Positions 46,991-55,225 of a stretch of 62,070 nucleotides of DNA are shown piece by piece; within the stretch, counting starts at the first letter, position 1; every line of letters begins with the position of its first letter. The notes under the pieces were generated by a model. That model saw only the letters and a list, made by a program, of their open reading frames with translations, was not told where the DNA came from and did no database searches. This stretch comes from Prevotella sp. UBA2739. GTDB lineage: Bacteria; Bacteroidota; Bacteroidia; Bacteroidales; Bacteroidaceae. The DNA lies in assembly GCA_002353525.1 (NCBI GenBank), contig DEJV01000034.1, positions 1 through 62,070 on the forward strand, in the 5' to 3' direction. Both the position numbers and the translations under genes were made by a program.

Positions 46991-46998
46991 TATCTTTG
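46991..46998 (+). promoter_or_regulatory. -7 element of the CE15 gene
   Basis: TATCTTTG matches TAnnTTTG, 36 bases before the start codon. A TTGG (46969-46972) lies 18 bases upstream as a weak -33. Confidence 0.5.
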
Positions 46999-47034
46999 CA
47001 CCATCTGAACAAAAACTGAAAATGTCTTGACGTG

Positions 47035-48186
47035 ATGACACGATTATTGATGATACTGGGATTTATGGCACTGTCCTTTGGCGAAAGCAAGGCACAGATC
47101 CCATTGGTTTTCAATCAGGAGAATACGGGCAGCCGTTATGCAAAACCTGCCATGCCTCCGGCCCACGAGCTGCCCATGGTGAAAACACTGCGCAGTCCGC
47201 TGGCTTGGAGCAACGGCAAGGGCATGGTGCGAAAGTTCAAACAATGGGAGCGCCGCCGCAACGAGATAGGCGCACTTATCCAGCATTATGGCATCGGCGA
47301 GAAACCCGTTGTTGATAAAAAGTGCGTCAAGGCCCGCATGGATGGCGACACGCTGATAGTTGACGTCACCGTCAACGGACAGACGCTGACGCTGCGCTCC
47401 GAGATTCGCTACCCCAGCGAGGGCAAGGCTCCCTTTGCCCTGATGATTGGCACCAGCGGCATCTCGCTGCCACGCACGCTCTTCGACAACCGTCCCATCG
47501 CCACCATGGTGTTCCACGAGGCTCAGGTGAACGATTATTCGCAGTGGCGGCCGCACCATGAGCGGGGCGAACACGCCTTCGACCGCCTCTATCCGCAGCT
47601 CACACAGAATGGTGCCTACAGCCAGTGGGCATGGGGGCTGAGCCGTCTCATCGACGGACTGCAGCTGTTGGGCGAGGCCGTCACGCGCATCGACACGCAG
47701 CGCATCGGTGTCACGGGCTGCTCGTATGCCGGCAAGATGGCTCTCTTCTGTGGTGCCTTCGACGAGCGGGTGGCACTCACCATTGCCCAGGAACCGGGTG
47801 GGGGAGGGGCTGCCGCCTGGCGTGCGTCTCACCTGATGGAGGGCGTGGAGAGTCTGGAGCGTACCGACTATCATTGGTTTATGGAGCGCATGCGCGACGA
47901 CTTCTCGGGCGAGAATGTCTACCGGCTGCCCTACGACCATCACGAGCTGTGTGCCATGATATGTCCGCGGGCACTGCTCTTGCTGGGCAATCCCGACTTT
48001 AAGTGGTTGGCCGACGATGCCATGCGGGCTTCGGCTGAGGCTGCGAAGGCGGTGTGGAGTCATTTTGGCATTGCAGACCGCATGGATTGTTCCATCGTTG
48101 GCGGTCATCCGCACTGTCAGCTCCCCGACAGCCAGTTGCCTTTGGTACAATCCTTTATCGACCGTTTCCTGCTGGGGAAACAATAA
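47035..48186 (+). CDS. secreted CE15-type glucuronoyl esterase
   Basis: 383 residues with a signal peptide (about 1-20). The alpha/beta-hydrolase core shows the nucleophile motif VTGCSYAGKMA, close to the CE15 pattern GCSRxGK, then IAQEPGGGGAAAWR (CE15-like) and the catalytic histidine in GGHPHC near 360. CE15 enzymes cleave the ester between xylan-bound 4-O-methyl-glucuronic acid and lignin alcohols. The Y in place of the R found in most CE15 motifs is a deviation. Two GH43 genes follow, supporting a xylan role. I take ATG 47035; a GTG lies three bases upstream. Confidence 0.8.
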   Translation: MTRLLMILGFMALSFGESKAQIPLVFNQENTGSRYAKPAMPPAHELPMVKTLRSPLAWSNGKGMVRKFKQWERRRNEIGALIQHYGIGEKPVVDKKCVKARMDGDTLIVDVTVNGQTLTLRSEIRYPSEGKAPFALMIGTSGISLPRTLFDNRPIATMVFHEAQVNDYSQWRPHHERGEHAFDRLYPQLTQNGAYSQWAWGLSRLIDGLQLLGEAVTRIDTQRIGVTGCSYAGKMALFCGAFDERVALTIAQEPGGGGAAAWRASHLMEGVESLERTDYHWFMERMRDDFSGENVYRLPYDHHELCAMICPRALLLLGNPDFKWLADDAMRASAEAAKAVWSHFGIADRMDCSIVGGHPHCQLPDSQLPLVQSFIDRFLLGKQ

Positions 48187-48305
48187 CTTTTTAATGCATA
48201 ATTCATAATTCATAATATGTAATTCGTAATGCATCATTCATAATACTTCATTCGCAATGCGTCATTCATAATGTATCAATTGTAGTGTTTCATTCTATCC
48301 TCCAT
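48187..48305. repeat. AT-rich CATTCATAAT degenerate tandem repeat
   Basis: Short units such as ATGCATAATTCATAAT, CATTCATAATAC and CATTCATAATG recur between the CE15 and GH43 genes. The same ATGCATTA words occur at 59168-59198 and 61228-61255. Confidence 0.5.
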
Positions 48306-48366
48306 CATGTTACAATTTGCAACATATGTGTTACATGATGATGAGGCCTCATCCGTTTTGTTTTTA

Positions 48367-48374
48367 TATCTTTG
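48367..48374 (+). promoter_or_regulatory. -7 element of the first GH43 gene
   Basis: TATCTTTG, an exact match, 34 bases before ATG 48409. Being transcription-start-proximal, it excludes the longer reading frame that begins at 48307. Confidence 0.5.
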
Positions 48375-48408
48375 CAAGCATCAATGCAACTGTAGTGATA
48401 TTTTAGTG

Positions 48409-50433
48409 ATGATGAGACAATTGTTTTTATGCTTTCTGGGACTTTCGGGGCTGTGCCAAATGGCGGCGCAGAACCCCGTCATACGCGACCAGTTCACGGC
48501 CGACCCAACGGTCAGGGTTTTTAATGGGAAAGTTTATCTTTACCCCTCCCACGACATCGTACCGCCCCAAGGACAACGTCAAGACTGGTTTTGCATGGCC
48601 GACTACCATGTGTTCTCGTCGGAAAACCTCACTGACTGGCAGGACCATGGTGTCATCGTCACGCAAAACAAGGTGCCCTGGGTGCAGCCCGACAGTTATT
48701 CGATGTGGGCACCCGACTGCGTCTGCAAAGACGGAAAGTACTATTTCTTCTTTCCCTCGGCGCCCAAAGCATCGGGAAGAGGATTTGCCATCGGCGTGGC
48801 GGTGGCCGACCAGCCTGAAGGACCGTTCACGTGCGAGCGTGAACCTATCCGAGGTGTGGCTGGCATCGACCCTTGCGTGTTGGTCGACACCGACGGACAG
48901 TCGTACATCTACTGGTCGGGCATGGGTATTCGTGGTGCCCGTCTGAAGGCCAATATGAAGGAACTGGATGGAGAATTGAGCGAAATCAAGCTGCCCCAAG
49001 CTCATGCCGGCGATGCCCCACGCACGATAGTGGTGGGCGGGCAGTCCATGGAGGGACTGCCTGAAGGGTTCAAGGAGGGACCGTTTGTCTTCCGTCGGGG
49101 CAGTCATTACTATCTCACCTTTCCCTGGGTGCGCAAGGAGGGTGGCACCGAGACGCTGGCTTATGCCATGAGCGACCATCCCTTGGGGCCGTGGACTTTC
49201 CAGGGCATTATCATGGAGGAGTGGGCAAATGGCTGTTGGACCAACCATCACAGTCTGGTTGAGTATCGTGGTGAGTGGTATCTGTTTTACCATCACAACG
49301 ACTACTCGCCACATTTCGATAAAAACCGGTCGGTCTGCATCGACCGCGTCAGCTTCAATGCCGACGGAACCATCCGCCAGGTGACTCCCACCCGGCGCGG
49401 AGTAGGTATTAACAAGGCCACCGACCGTGTGGAGGTCGACCGCTATAGCACTGCCAGCAGCGATGTGGTGACCGACACGCTCGACCGTGCCCGTCGTTTC
49501 CGCGGTTGGTATGTCACCCTTCCGCAGCGGGGCAGTAATCTGACCTACGGCGATGTGGACTTTGGTTGCCTTTCCGATGCCTATCTCACGGCCTCGGTCA
49601 AGGCCGATGCCAACACCGAGGTGGTGGTGCGCGAGCAGAATGCCCACGGTCCTGTCATTGCCCGGCTGAAGGTGATTTGCACCACCGACGGACAGTTCCG
49701 TCGCGACTATCGCGGACAGTGGCTTACCGTGACAGCCCCTCTGCAACACACGCCCAGTGGAGTGGCCGATCTCTATGTGGAGTGCATGGGCAGCGCAGTG
49801 AGCATCGACTGGATGCAATTCAAAAACCGTCCACACTATTTCTCACCTGTCGGCAGTCCGTCGGCCAGCACCGATGACAATGGGTTCATCCACCGCTGGA
49901 TGCTGCTCGAACCCATCGACAAGCCCAACCGGTCGAATACCGTATTCACCGACAGCTATTTGCGTGAGCAGCTGGGGCATGAGTACTTCCGTGGGCAGTT
50001 CAGCATGGTGCCTCGCAACGGACAGAAGGTGAAAGCCGGCCGCCAGACATTGCGGTGGCATGCCGTCGACAGCCAGCAGTTTAATGTGAAACTGTTCCGT
50101 TTTGCCGACCTGCTGGGCAAACAGACGTATGGTGTGCTGTTCTGGGCGGTGACCATCATCGAGTGCGACAACGACATCCCCAATGTGCGGCTGTCTGTCG
50201 GCAGCAACGGTGCTTCGATGTGGTGGCTCAATGGCGAGGAGGCATTGCTGATGAGCGGCGACCGCCGCATGGTGAAAGACGACGGGGTGTCTGCACGGCT
50301 GACGCTGAAGAAAGGGCGCAACATTTTGCGCGGAGCTGTCATCAATGGCCCTGGCATGAGCGACTTTTGCGTACGGTTTGTCGATGAGAAGGGACTGCCG
50401 GTGAAGGGTTACAAAATAAAAGTGAATGAATGA
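48409..50433 (+). CDS. secreted GH43-family glycosidase with CBM6-like and C-terminal domains
   Basis: 674 residues: signal peptide (about 1-20), a five-bladed GH43 catalytic domain (about 24-330), a CBM6-like beta-sandwich (about 340-485, with GCLSDAYLTASVKAD and YVECMGSAVSIDWMQFK) and a C-terminal PA14-like region (about 490-674). Likely catalytic acids are D32 (ADPTVRVFNG), D154 (GIDPCVLVDTDG) and E223 (KEGPFVFR). GH43 enzymes remove arabinose or xylose from plant polymers. The stop overlaps the start of the next GH43 gene (ATGA). Confidence 0.9.
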   Translation: MMRQLFLCFLGLSGLCQMAAQNPVIRDQFTADPTVRVFNGKVYLYPSHDIVPPQGQRQDWFCMADYHVFSSENLTDWQDHGVIVTQNKVPWVQPDSYSMWAPDCVCKDGKYYFFFPSAPKASGRGFAIGVAVADQPEGPFTCEREPIRGVAGIDPCVLVDTDGQSYIYWSGMGIRGARLKANMKELDGELSEIKLPQAHAGDAPRTIVVGGQSMEGLPEGFKEGPFVFRRGSHYYLTFPWVRKEGGTETLAYAMSDHPLGPWTFQGIIMEEWANGCWTNHHSLVEYRGEWYLFYHHNDYSPHFDKNRSVCIDRVSFNADGTIRQVTPTRRGVGINKATDRVEVDRYSTASSDVVTDTLDRARRFRGWYVTLPQRGSNLTYGDVDFGCLSDAYLTASVKADANTEVVVREQNAHGPVIARLKVICTTDGQFRRDYRGQWLTVTAPLQHTPSGVADLYVECMGSAVSIDWMQFKNRPHYFSPVGSPSASTDDNGFIHRWMLLEPIDKPNRSNTVFTDSYLREQLGHEYFRGQFSMVPRNGQKVKAGRQTLRWHAVDSQQFNVKLFRFADLLGKQTYGVLFWAVTIIECDNDIPNVRLSVGSNGASMWWLNGEEALLMSGDRRMVKDDGVSARLTLKKGRNILRGAVINGPGMSDFCVRFVDEKGLPVKGYKIKVNE

Positions 50434-51929
50434 AAATGCGAACGACAATGCGTAAGATGAAGACAAGTCTCACTATCATGAGCAAGCATACCTTGGCACT
50501 TTGTTTGATGGCCGCCGTCACCGTGGCGGGAAAGGCACAGACAGGCGCACCTTATATTCACGATCCGTCGACCATTGCTGAGTGCGACGGCAAATATTAT
50601 ACCTTCGGAACGGGCGGTGGAGGCCTCATTTCCGACGATGGATGGAGCTGGCATAGCGGTGCCGAGCGTCCCGGTGGCGGTGCTGCTCCCGATGTATTGA
50701 AGATAGGCGACCGCTACCTGATCATCTATGGTGCTACGGGCGGCGGTCTGGGTGGCGGCCACAACGGCCGCATCCTCACAATGTGGAATAAAACCCTCGA
50801 CCCGAAGTCGCCCGACTTCCGGTTTACCGACCCCATTGAGGTGGCTGCATCCGACGGCATGGAAGACCAGGACGCCATCGACCCGGGCATGCTGCTCGAC
50901 CCCGTGACGGGGCGTCTGTGGGTGAGCTATGGCACTTACTTCGGCACCATTCGCCTGATTGAGCTTCATCCAGCCACTGGCGAGCGTGTGAAAGGCAACC
51001 GCGAGCGCGACATCGCCATTGACTGCGAGGCTACCGACCTCATCTGGCGCGATGGCTGGTACTATCTCTTGGGCACGCATGGCACCTGCTGCGACGGTGT
51101 CAACTCTACCTATAACATTGTGGTGGGGCGGTCGCGGTCGGTAGAAGGGCCTTATCTCGACAACATGGGGCGCGACATGCTGCAGGGCGGTGGCCGCATG
51201 GTGTTGGCTGCTGGCCACCGCATGTGTGGTCCCGGCCACTTCGGGCGTACCGTGGTCGATGAGGGCGTCGAGGTGATGTCGTGCCATTTTGAGGCCGACC
51301 TCGACCGGGGCGGGCGCAGTGTGCTGGCCATCCGACCGCTTTTATGGCGCAATGGCTGGCCCGTGGCTGGTGATCCCTTCCGCGAAGGCACTTATGCCAT
51401 CGAGTCGGAGCGTCGTGGTTATGCCCTTGAGCTGGCTGTCGACTTTGTGCGCATGCAGCAAGAGCGGCAGGCCTGGTGGCGCATCGACCCCGACGAACCC
51501 GTTAAGCCTATGCCCAGTCAGTCGCTAAGCGATGTGATTTCCACCTGGCCCGAAGGCTCTATCGGGGTGCGATGCGGCGACTACATGTTCCGTCCCCACC
51601 AGCGTTGGACCATCACGGCCGTGCCTGAGGCTGGGGGCTATCTCAGTGCACCTTATTATAAAATCGAGATTGAGGGCACCCATCGCGCGCTGGCTGCTAC
51701 CAGTCAGTGTGAGCTGACCACTGTTGAGGCCTTTACGGGAGCACACGAACAACTGTGGCGCATCGAACAGCTCACCGACGGCACCTATCGCATCATGCCC
51801 CGGCAGATTTCCGGTCAACAGCATCCCAACACCCGTTATGTGCTTTATTCGGCTGCCGACAGCACGCCTACATTGGCCGAGTACGACTTCTCTTCTGACA
51901 ATTCTAAGTGGAATTTCCGCAACCACTAA
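50430..51929 (+). CDS. secreted GH43-family arabinanase-like glycosidase with lectin-like C-terminus
   Basis: 499 residues, coupled to the preceding gene by a 4-base ATGA overlap. The N-terminus before the cleavage site is long (about 1-37), and ATG codons at residues 7 and 17 are possible starts. The propeller domain (about 40-350) has D45 (YIHDPSTI), D151 (DAIDPGMLLD) and E200 (CEATDLIW) as likely catalytic residues. The C-terminal third (about 380-499) with repeated QLW and KWNF ends looks like a ricin-type beta-trefoil lectin. It probably attacks arabinan or arabinose side chains. Confidence 0.87.
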   Translation: MKMRTTMRKMKTSLTIMSKHTLALCLMAAVTVAGKAQTGAPYIHDPSTIAECDGKYYTFGTGGGGLISDDGWSWHSGAERPGGGAAPDVLKIGDRYLIIYGATGGGLGGGHNGRILTMWNKTLDPKSPDFRFTDPIEVAASDGMEDQDAIDPGMLLDPVTGRLWVSYGTYFGTIRLIELHPATGERVKGNRERDIAIDCEATDLIWRDGWYYLLGTHGTCCDGVNSTYNIVVGRSRSVEGPYLDNMGRDMLQGGGRMVLAAGHRMCGPGHFGRTVVDEGVEVMSCHFEADLDRGGRSVLAIRPLLWRNGWPVAGDPFREGTYAIESERRGYALELAVDFVRMQQERQAWWRIDPDEPVKPMPSQSLSDVISTWPEGSIGVRCGDYMFRPHQRWTITAVPEAGGYLSAPYYKIEIEGTHRALAATSQCELTTVEAFTGAHEQLWRIEQLTDGTYRIMPRQISGQQHPNTRYVLYSAADSTPTLAEYDFSSDNSKWNFRNH

Positions 51930-52046
51930 TTCTGGCGGCAATTCCGCAACCATCCTTCTGAACCACCTTTCGCTTCTAAAAGACCGAGAAATGGGGCCAC
52001 AAATGCCCCATTTCTCTTAATTGTTGTTAAATGTTAGTGTTTTTAT

Positions 52047-52069
52047 AGTACTTTGTATTGCAAGGTACT
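52047..52069 (+). promoter_or_regulatory. probable PadR operator
   Basis: AGTACTTTG-TATTG-CAAGGTACT is a 9-bp inverted repeat with one mismatch and a 5-base centre. It covers the putative -33 TTG (52058-52060) of the PadR promoter, so bound repressor would block RNA polymerase. PadR proteins are often autoregulated through such AGTAC-type palindromes. Confidence 0.65.
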
Positions 52070-52088
52070 TAGTTTTTGCATATCTTTG
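52058..52088 (+). promoter_or_regulatory. promoter of the padR-pspC operon
   Basis: TTG (52058-52060), a 20-base spacer, then TATCTTTG (52081-52088), an exact -7 match. The leader before ATG 52116 is about 24 bases. Confidence 0.65.
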
Positions 52089-52115
52089 CGCCATCAATCA
52101 TCCATTCTATACAAA

Positions 52116-52472
52116 ATGAACATCGAAAACGCCAAATCACAAATGCGCAAAGGCATGCTCGAATATTGTGTGCTGCTGTTGCTGAAGCACCATCCCGCTT
52201 ATGCCAGCGACATCATCCAGCAACTCAAGCAGGCCAAGCTGCTCGTGGTGGAGGGAACCCTCTACCCGCTGCTCACCCGACTGAAGAACGACGGGCTGCT
52301 GCGCTACGAGTGGCAGGAGTCTACACAAGGGCCGCCACGCAAGTATTATGCCCTCAGCGACGAGGGCGAGCAATTCCTCGAAGGCCTCGACGCGGCCTGG
52401 ACAGAACTCTCAACGACAGTGAACTATCTGAAAGACATTCATGCTAACAATCCCGAACATCCAGAACAATGA
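52116..52472 (+). CDS. PadR-family transcriptional regulator
   Basis: 118 residues: a PadR winged helix (about 8-85) with LEYCVLLLLKHHPAYASDIIQQLK, VVEGTLYPLLTRLKNDGLL and PPRKYYALSDEG, then a C-terminal dimerisation helix. It likely represses its own operon through the palindrome at 52047-52069. It overlaps the PspC-domain gene by 4 bases (ATGA), so both are made together. The inducer is unknown; in similar pairs it relates to membrane or antimicrobial stress. Confidence 0.93.
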   Translation: MNIENAKSQMRKGMLEYCVLLLLKHHPAYASDIIQQLKQAKLLVVEGTLYPLLTRLKNDGLLRYEWQESTQGPPRKYYALSDEGEQFLEGLDAAWTELSTTVNYLKDIHANNPEHPEQ

Positions 52473-54142
52473 AAAAGAATATCACCATCAACCTGTGCGG
52501 CCGCCTCTTCCAGATTGACGAAGATGCCTACGAGATGCTGCAACACTATACCGACTCGCTGCGCTCTTATTTCAGTAAACAAGAGGGTGGCGACGAGATT
52601 GCCGACGACATTGAGGCGCGCATTGCCGAACTGCTCGACGAACTGAAGCAGCAGGGCATTGAGGCTGTGACCATCGACCACGTGAAAGACATCATCACGC
52701 GCATCGGAAAACCTGAGGAACTGGCGGGCGACGATGCCTATCAAGACAAAAAGGAAGGCGACAACCACTGGGGAATCGACGGACTGCGTGCCCGCATTGC
52801 CGACCGTAAGCTCTATCGCAACCCTAACGACAAAATGGTGGCCGGCGTGCTGTCGGGATTAGCTGCCTACACGGGCACCGACGTGCTGCTGTGGCGCCTG
52901 CTGGCCGTGTTGTTCACTTTGTTCTATGGTATTGGCCTGGTGGCCTACGTCATCCTGGCTTTCGTCATCCCCGAGGCCCGCACACCCGAGGAGCTGCTCC
53001 AGATGCAGGGCAAGCCTGCCACACCCCAAAACCTTGCCGGCATGATGGTCGACAACAACCAGGAGCAGCCTAGACCCAGTCTGCTGCGATCCATCTGCAG
53101 CATTTTGCTGAAAATAGTCTTCGGCATCACCATCTTCTTCCTCATTCTGAGCTGTCTGGCCATGATAGCCGGACTGTTATTTGTGCTCGTGGCTGCCGTC
53201 TGTGCCTTGGTACTGCCGCTGTCGGCCGATATGCCGTTCAGTCTCGAGGCCATGGGCCTGACCGAGGTCTATCAACACCATACATGGATACTCGTGGTGT
53301 TTGCCATCGCCCTGCTGGCATTGCTCGCCATCCCCATCTACGCCATCATCCACTGGATGCTCTCGCTGCTGAAGAAGGTACAGCCCATGGGCATCACGCA
53401 GCGCATCGTGTGGGTGGTGTTATGGCTGATGGCCCTTTGTGCCGTTATCCCCACGGGCATCATGGTGGACTCGCTCAGCGAGGATTACCGCATCCAGCGC
53501 TACAAGGAGACGCATGTCTTCCAGGGGGCGGTGATGAGCAACTACGATAAGCAATACCTGTTGAAGCATGGCTGGACCCTGCTCAAGCATGACAACTGCA
53601 ACGACTGCTACGTGCGCAACGGCAAATACTTCACTGGCGACTATACCTATGCCTATCTTGACACATGGAACGCGGATGGCAACCAGATCTTCCAGGTAGA
53701 GAAGCGCATGCCCGTAGAGCCTGGCTATTACCGGGTGAGCTGCAATGCACGCGCCAAGTGGGACGGCGTCTACATCTATGCCACAACCCCCGCCATGACC
53801 GAGCAACCGCTGGCCAAGACCCAGGTACCGGCCTATGGCGATGAGGGAGGGCGCATCTGGGAACAGGCCCGCGACATTGTCGACAATAGTAAGGGCGAGA
53901 CATCCGAGAACTCACGTGCATGGCGCATCTACCAGGCCAACGACTCTCGTGGCTATGGCTGGAGCGAGGTGGAGGTGCTCTTGCAGATAACCCAGCCCGA
54001 CACCCTCTGCTATGGCATCAGCAACGACCCTGCCTTCACGGGCGACAACGCTCGCTCAGAGTGGTTCTCGGCCTGCGACTTCAAGGTAGAGCCCCTCGAC
54101 AAAACCGTCTACGAGCAAAAGCTGAAAGCCACAGCCGAATAA
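52469..54142 (+). CDS. PspC-domain membrane protein
   Basis: 557 residues. A cytoplasmic N-terminal part (about 1-90) of the kind that recurs in PadR-linked PspC proteins leads to a PspC domain (about 110-170: KLYRNPNDKMVAGVLSGLAAYTG, then the first membrane segments). Two or three more hydrophobic segments lie between about 205 and 335, followed by a long soluble C-terminus (about 345-557) with several cysteines (DNCNDCY). PspC proteins sense or buffer envelope stress. Its regulation by the adjacent PadR repressor is clear from the overlap and shared promoter. Confidence 0.9.
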   Translation: MKKNITINLCGRLFQIDEDAYEMLQHYTDSLRSYFSKQEGGDEIADDIEARIAELLDELKQQGIEAVTIDHVKDIITRIGKPEELAGDDAYQDKKEGDNHWGIDGLRARIADRKLYRNPNDKMVAGVLSGLAAYTGTDVLLWRLLAVLFTLFYGIGLVAYVILAFVIPEARTPEELLQMQGKPATPQNLAGMMVDNNQEQPRPSLLRSICSILLKIVFGITIFFLILSCLAMIAGLLFVLVAAVCALVLPLSADMPFSLEAMGLTEVYQHHTWILVVFAIALLALLAIPIYAIIHWMLSLLKKVQPMGITQRIVWVVLWLMALCAVIPTGIMVDSLSEDYRIQRYKETHVFQGAVMSNYDKQYLLKHGWTLLKHDNCNDCYVRNGKYFTGDYTYAYLDTWNADGNQIFQVEKRMPVEPGYYRVSCNARAKWDGVYIYATTPAMTEQPLAKTQVPAYGDEGGRIWEQARDIVDNSKGETSENSRAWRIYQANDSRGYGWSEVEVLLQITQPDTLCYGISNDPAFTGDNARSEWFSACDFKVEPLDKTVYEQKLKATAE

Positions 54143-54146
54143 AATG

Positions 54147-54220
54147 GAGAATGGAGAATGGAGGATGGAGAATTCTCTCAAGCCGGCAGGCGAATTCTCC
54201 ATCCTCCATTCTCCATTCTC
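54147..54220. repeat. perfect 29-bp inverted repeat between convergent genes
   Basis: The arms 54147-54175 and 54192-54220 match 29 of 29 with a 16-base loop. Each arm is made of GGAGAAT/GGAGGAT units ending in the EcoRI word GAATTC. Further ATTCTC and CAATCCTC words continue to 54245. The element separates the PspC gene from the convergent DUF4369-like gene and can stop both transcripts. Confidence 0.85.
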
Positions 54221-54254
54221 AATCCTCAATTCTCCATTCTCAATTTGGAGGGGG

Positions 54255-54890
54255 CTAATTCTCAATTTTCAAAATGGGGTGTTTGCGCCACTTCGGCATG
54301 GGCTTGCGTGTCATCATCTCGAGCTCGCCCTCAAACAACTCCTTGTTGCAGAATACCAGCCATGCCGGAATATTGTTGAACTTGTTGGTCATTATCATGT
54401 CCTTCAGAATGTTGCGCTGATTCTTCAACATCTGCTCACGCATGCTCCGTTCGGCCACACGCGCCTCTTCCCAGGCTTTCGGGTCTTCGTCGAACACGTC
54501 GATGTGGAATCCCTCCGGACTAGCCTCTCTCACCTTATTAATCGCCTCGTTCAGGCGTTTCGACATAGGCGAGCCTTTAATCTCGAACGAGCGCAGGTTC
54601 ACGGTGATGTGGCGGCTGTCGGGAACCAGCACCATCAGACAGCGCTCGGGCATTCCCTTGTCTTCGTCCAGGCGGACGAACGCGTTGGCATCCACCGTAA
54701 TCGTCACAGAGAATTGCTCGTCCTTGATGGGCACAATTTGGGCGTGAGCCGTATCTTCGTTCACAATCAGGTAGAGTGTAGTCAGGTTGGGCGATACCAC
54801 TCCGTCGATGGTCAGTTTCACTTTCTTGGCACCAATGGTCAGCACGGCGCCGAAGAGGGCAGAAAGAATGACAAATAGTTTTTGTTTCAT
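54255..54890 (-). CDS. small secreted protein with DUF4369-like domain
   Basis: 211 residues with a signal peptide (about 1-20). The part at about 22-115 (KVKLTIDGVVSP, then VPIKDEQFSVTITVDANAF and HITVNLRSFEIKGSPMSKRLNEAI) resembles the DUF4369 domain at the N-terminus of TlpA-type proteins, but no thioredoxin fold or CxxC follows. The C-terminus is helical and basic. The last codons (LKIEN) are encoded by the ATTCTCAATTTTC words of the adjacent repeat, so the gene end seems to have been extended or overwritten by repeat sequence. Confidence 0.7.
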   Translation of the reverse strand: MKQKLFVILSALFGAVLTIGAKKVKLTIDGVVSPNLTTLYLIVNEDTAHAQIVPIKDEQFSVTITVDANAFVRLDEDKGMPERCLMVLVPDSRHITVNLRSFEIKGSPMSKRLNEAINKVREASPEGFHIDVFDEDPKAWEEARVAERSMREQMLKNQRNILKDMIMTNKFNNIPAWLVFCNKELFEGELEMMTRKPMPKWRKHPILKIEN

Positions 54891-54965
54891 AATCGTTTAG
54901 GTTTATGCCAGTTATATTCGCCGAATAGAAACCAGCGGGGTGTAACAATATGTTGATCTTTGCCA

Positions 54966-54996
54966 CAAAGATAGTCAATTTGCGGCAAGAATGCAA
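54966..54996 (-). promoter_or_regulatory. promoter of the small secreted protein
   Basis: On the minus strand TTG (54994-54996), 20 bases, then TATCTTTG (54966-54973), an exact -7 match. The leader is about 70 bases. It is arranged back to back with the promoter at 55015-55044. Confidence 0.55.
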
Positions 54997-55014
54997 GCAT
55001 TTCGTCCAAAACCG

Positions 55015-55044
55015 TTGCCGTTTGCCAAAAAAACACTATCTTTG
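55015..55044 (+). promoter_or_regulatory. promoter of the nucleotidyltransferase-aminotransferase operon
   Basis: TTG (55015-55017), 19 bases, then TATCTTTG (55037-55044). The start codon at 55226 is about 175 bases further on, an unusually long leader here; no riboswitch fold is recognised in it. Confidence 0.55.
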
Positions 55045-55225
55045 CACCACGAAGCAGCAGACGCCGCGCCTCCTTCACCGCAGCCTTCGAGCTGTCATCG
55101 CCACAGCCCTCGCGCTGTATCACGGCAGGCTCACGCGCTGTCATCATGGCCTTTGCGTCTCCTTCTCCGCAGGTCACGCGTTCCGCGTGACAACACCAAG
55201 TAAAAACCAAAAAACCGAAACCACA

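Noticed and set aside
55045..55225. riboswitch in the long leader of the nucleotidyltransferase gene
   Set aside because: I find no recognised aptamer pattern or expression-platform hairpin; the leader is merely long and GC-rich.
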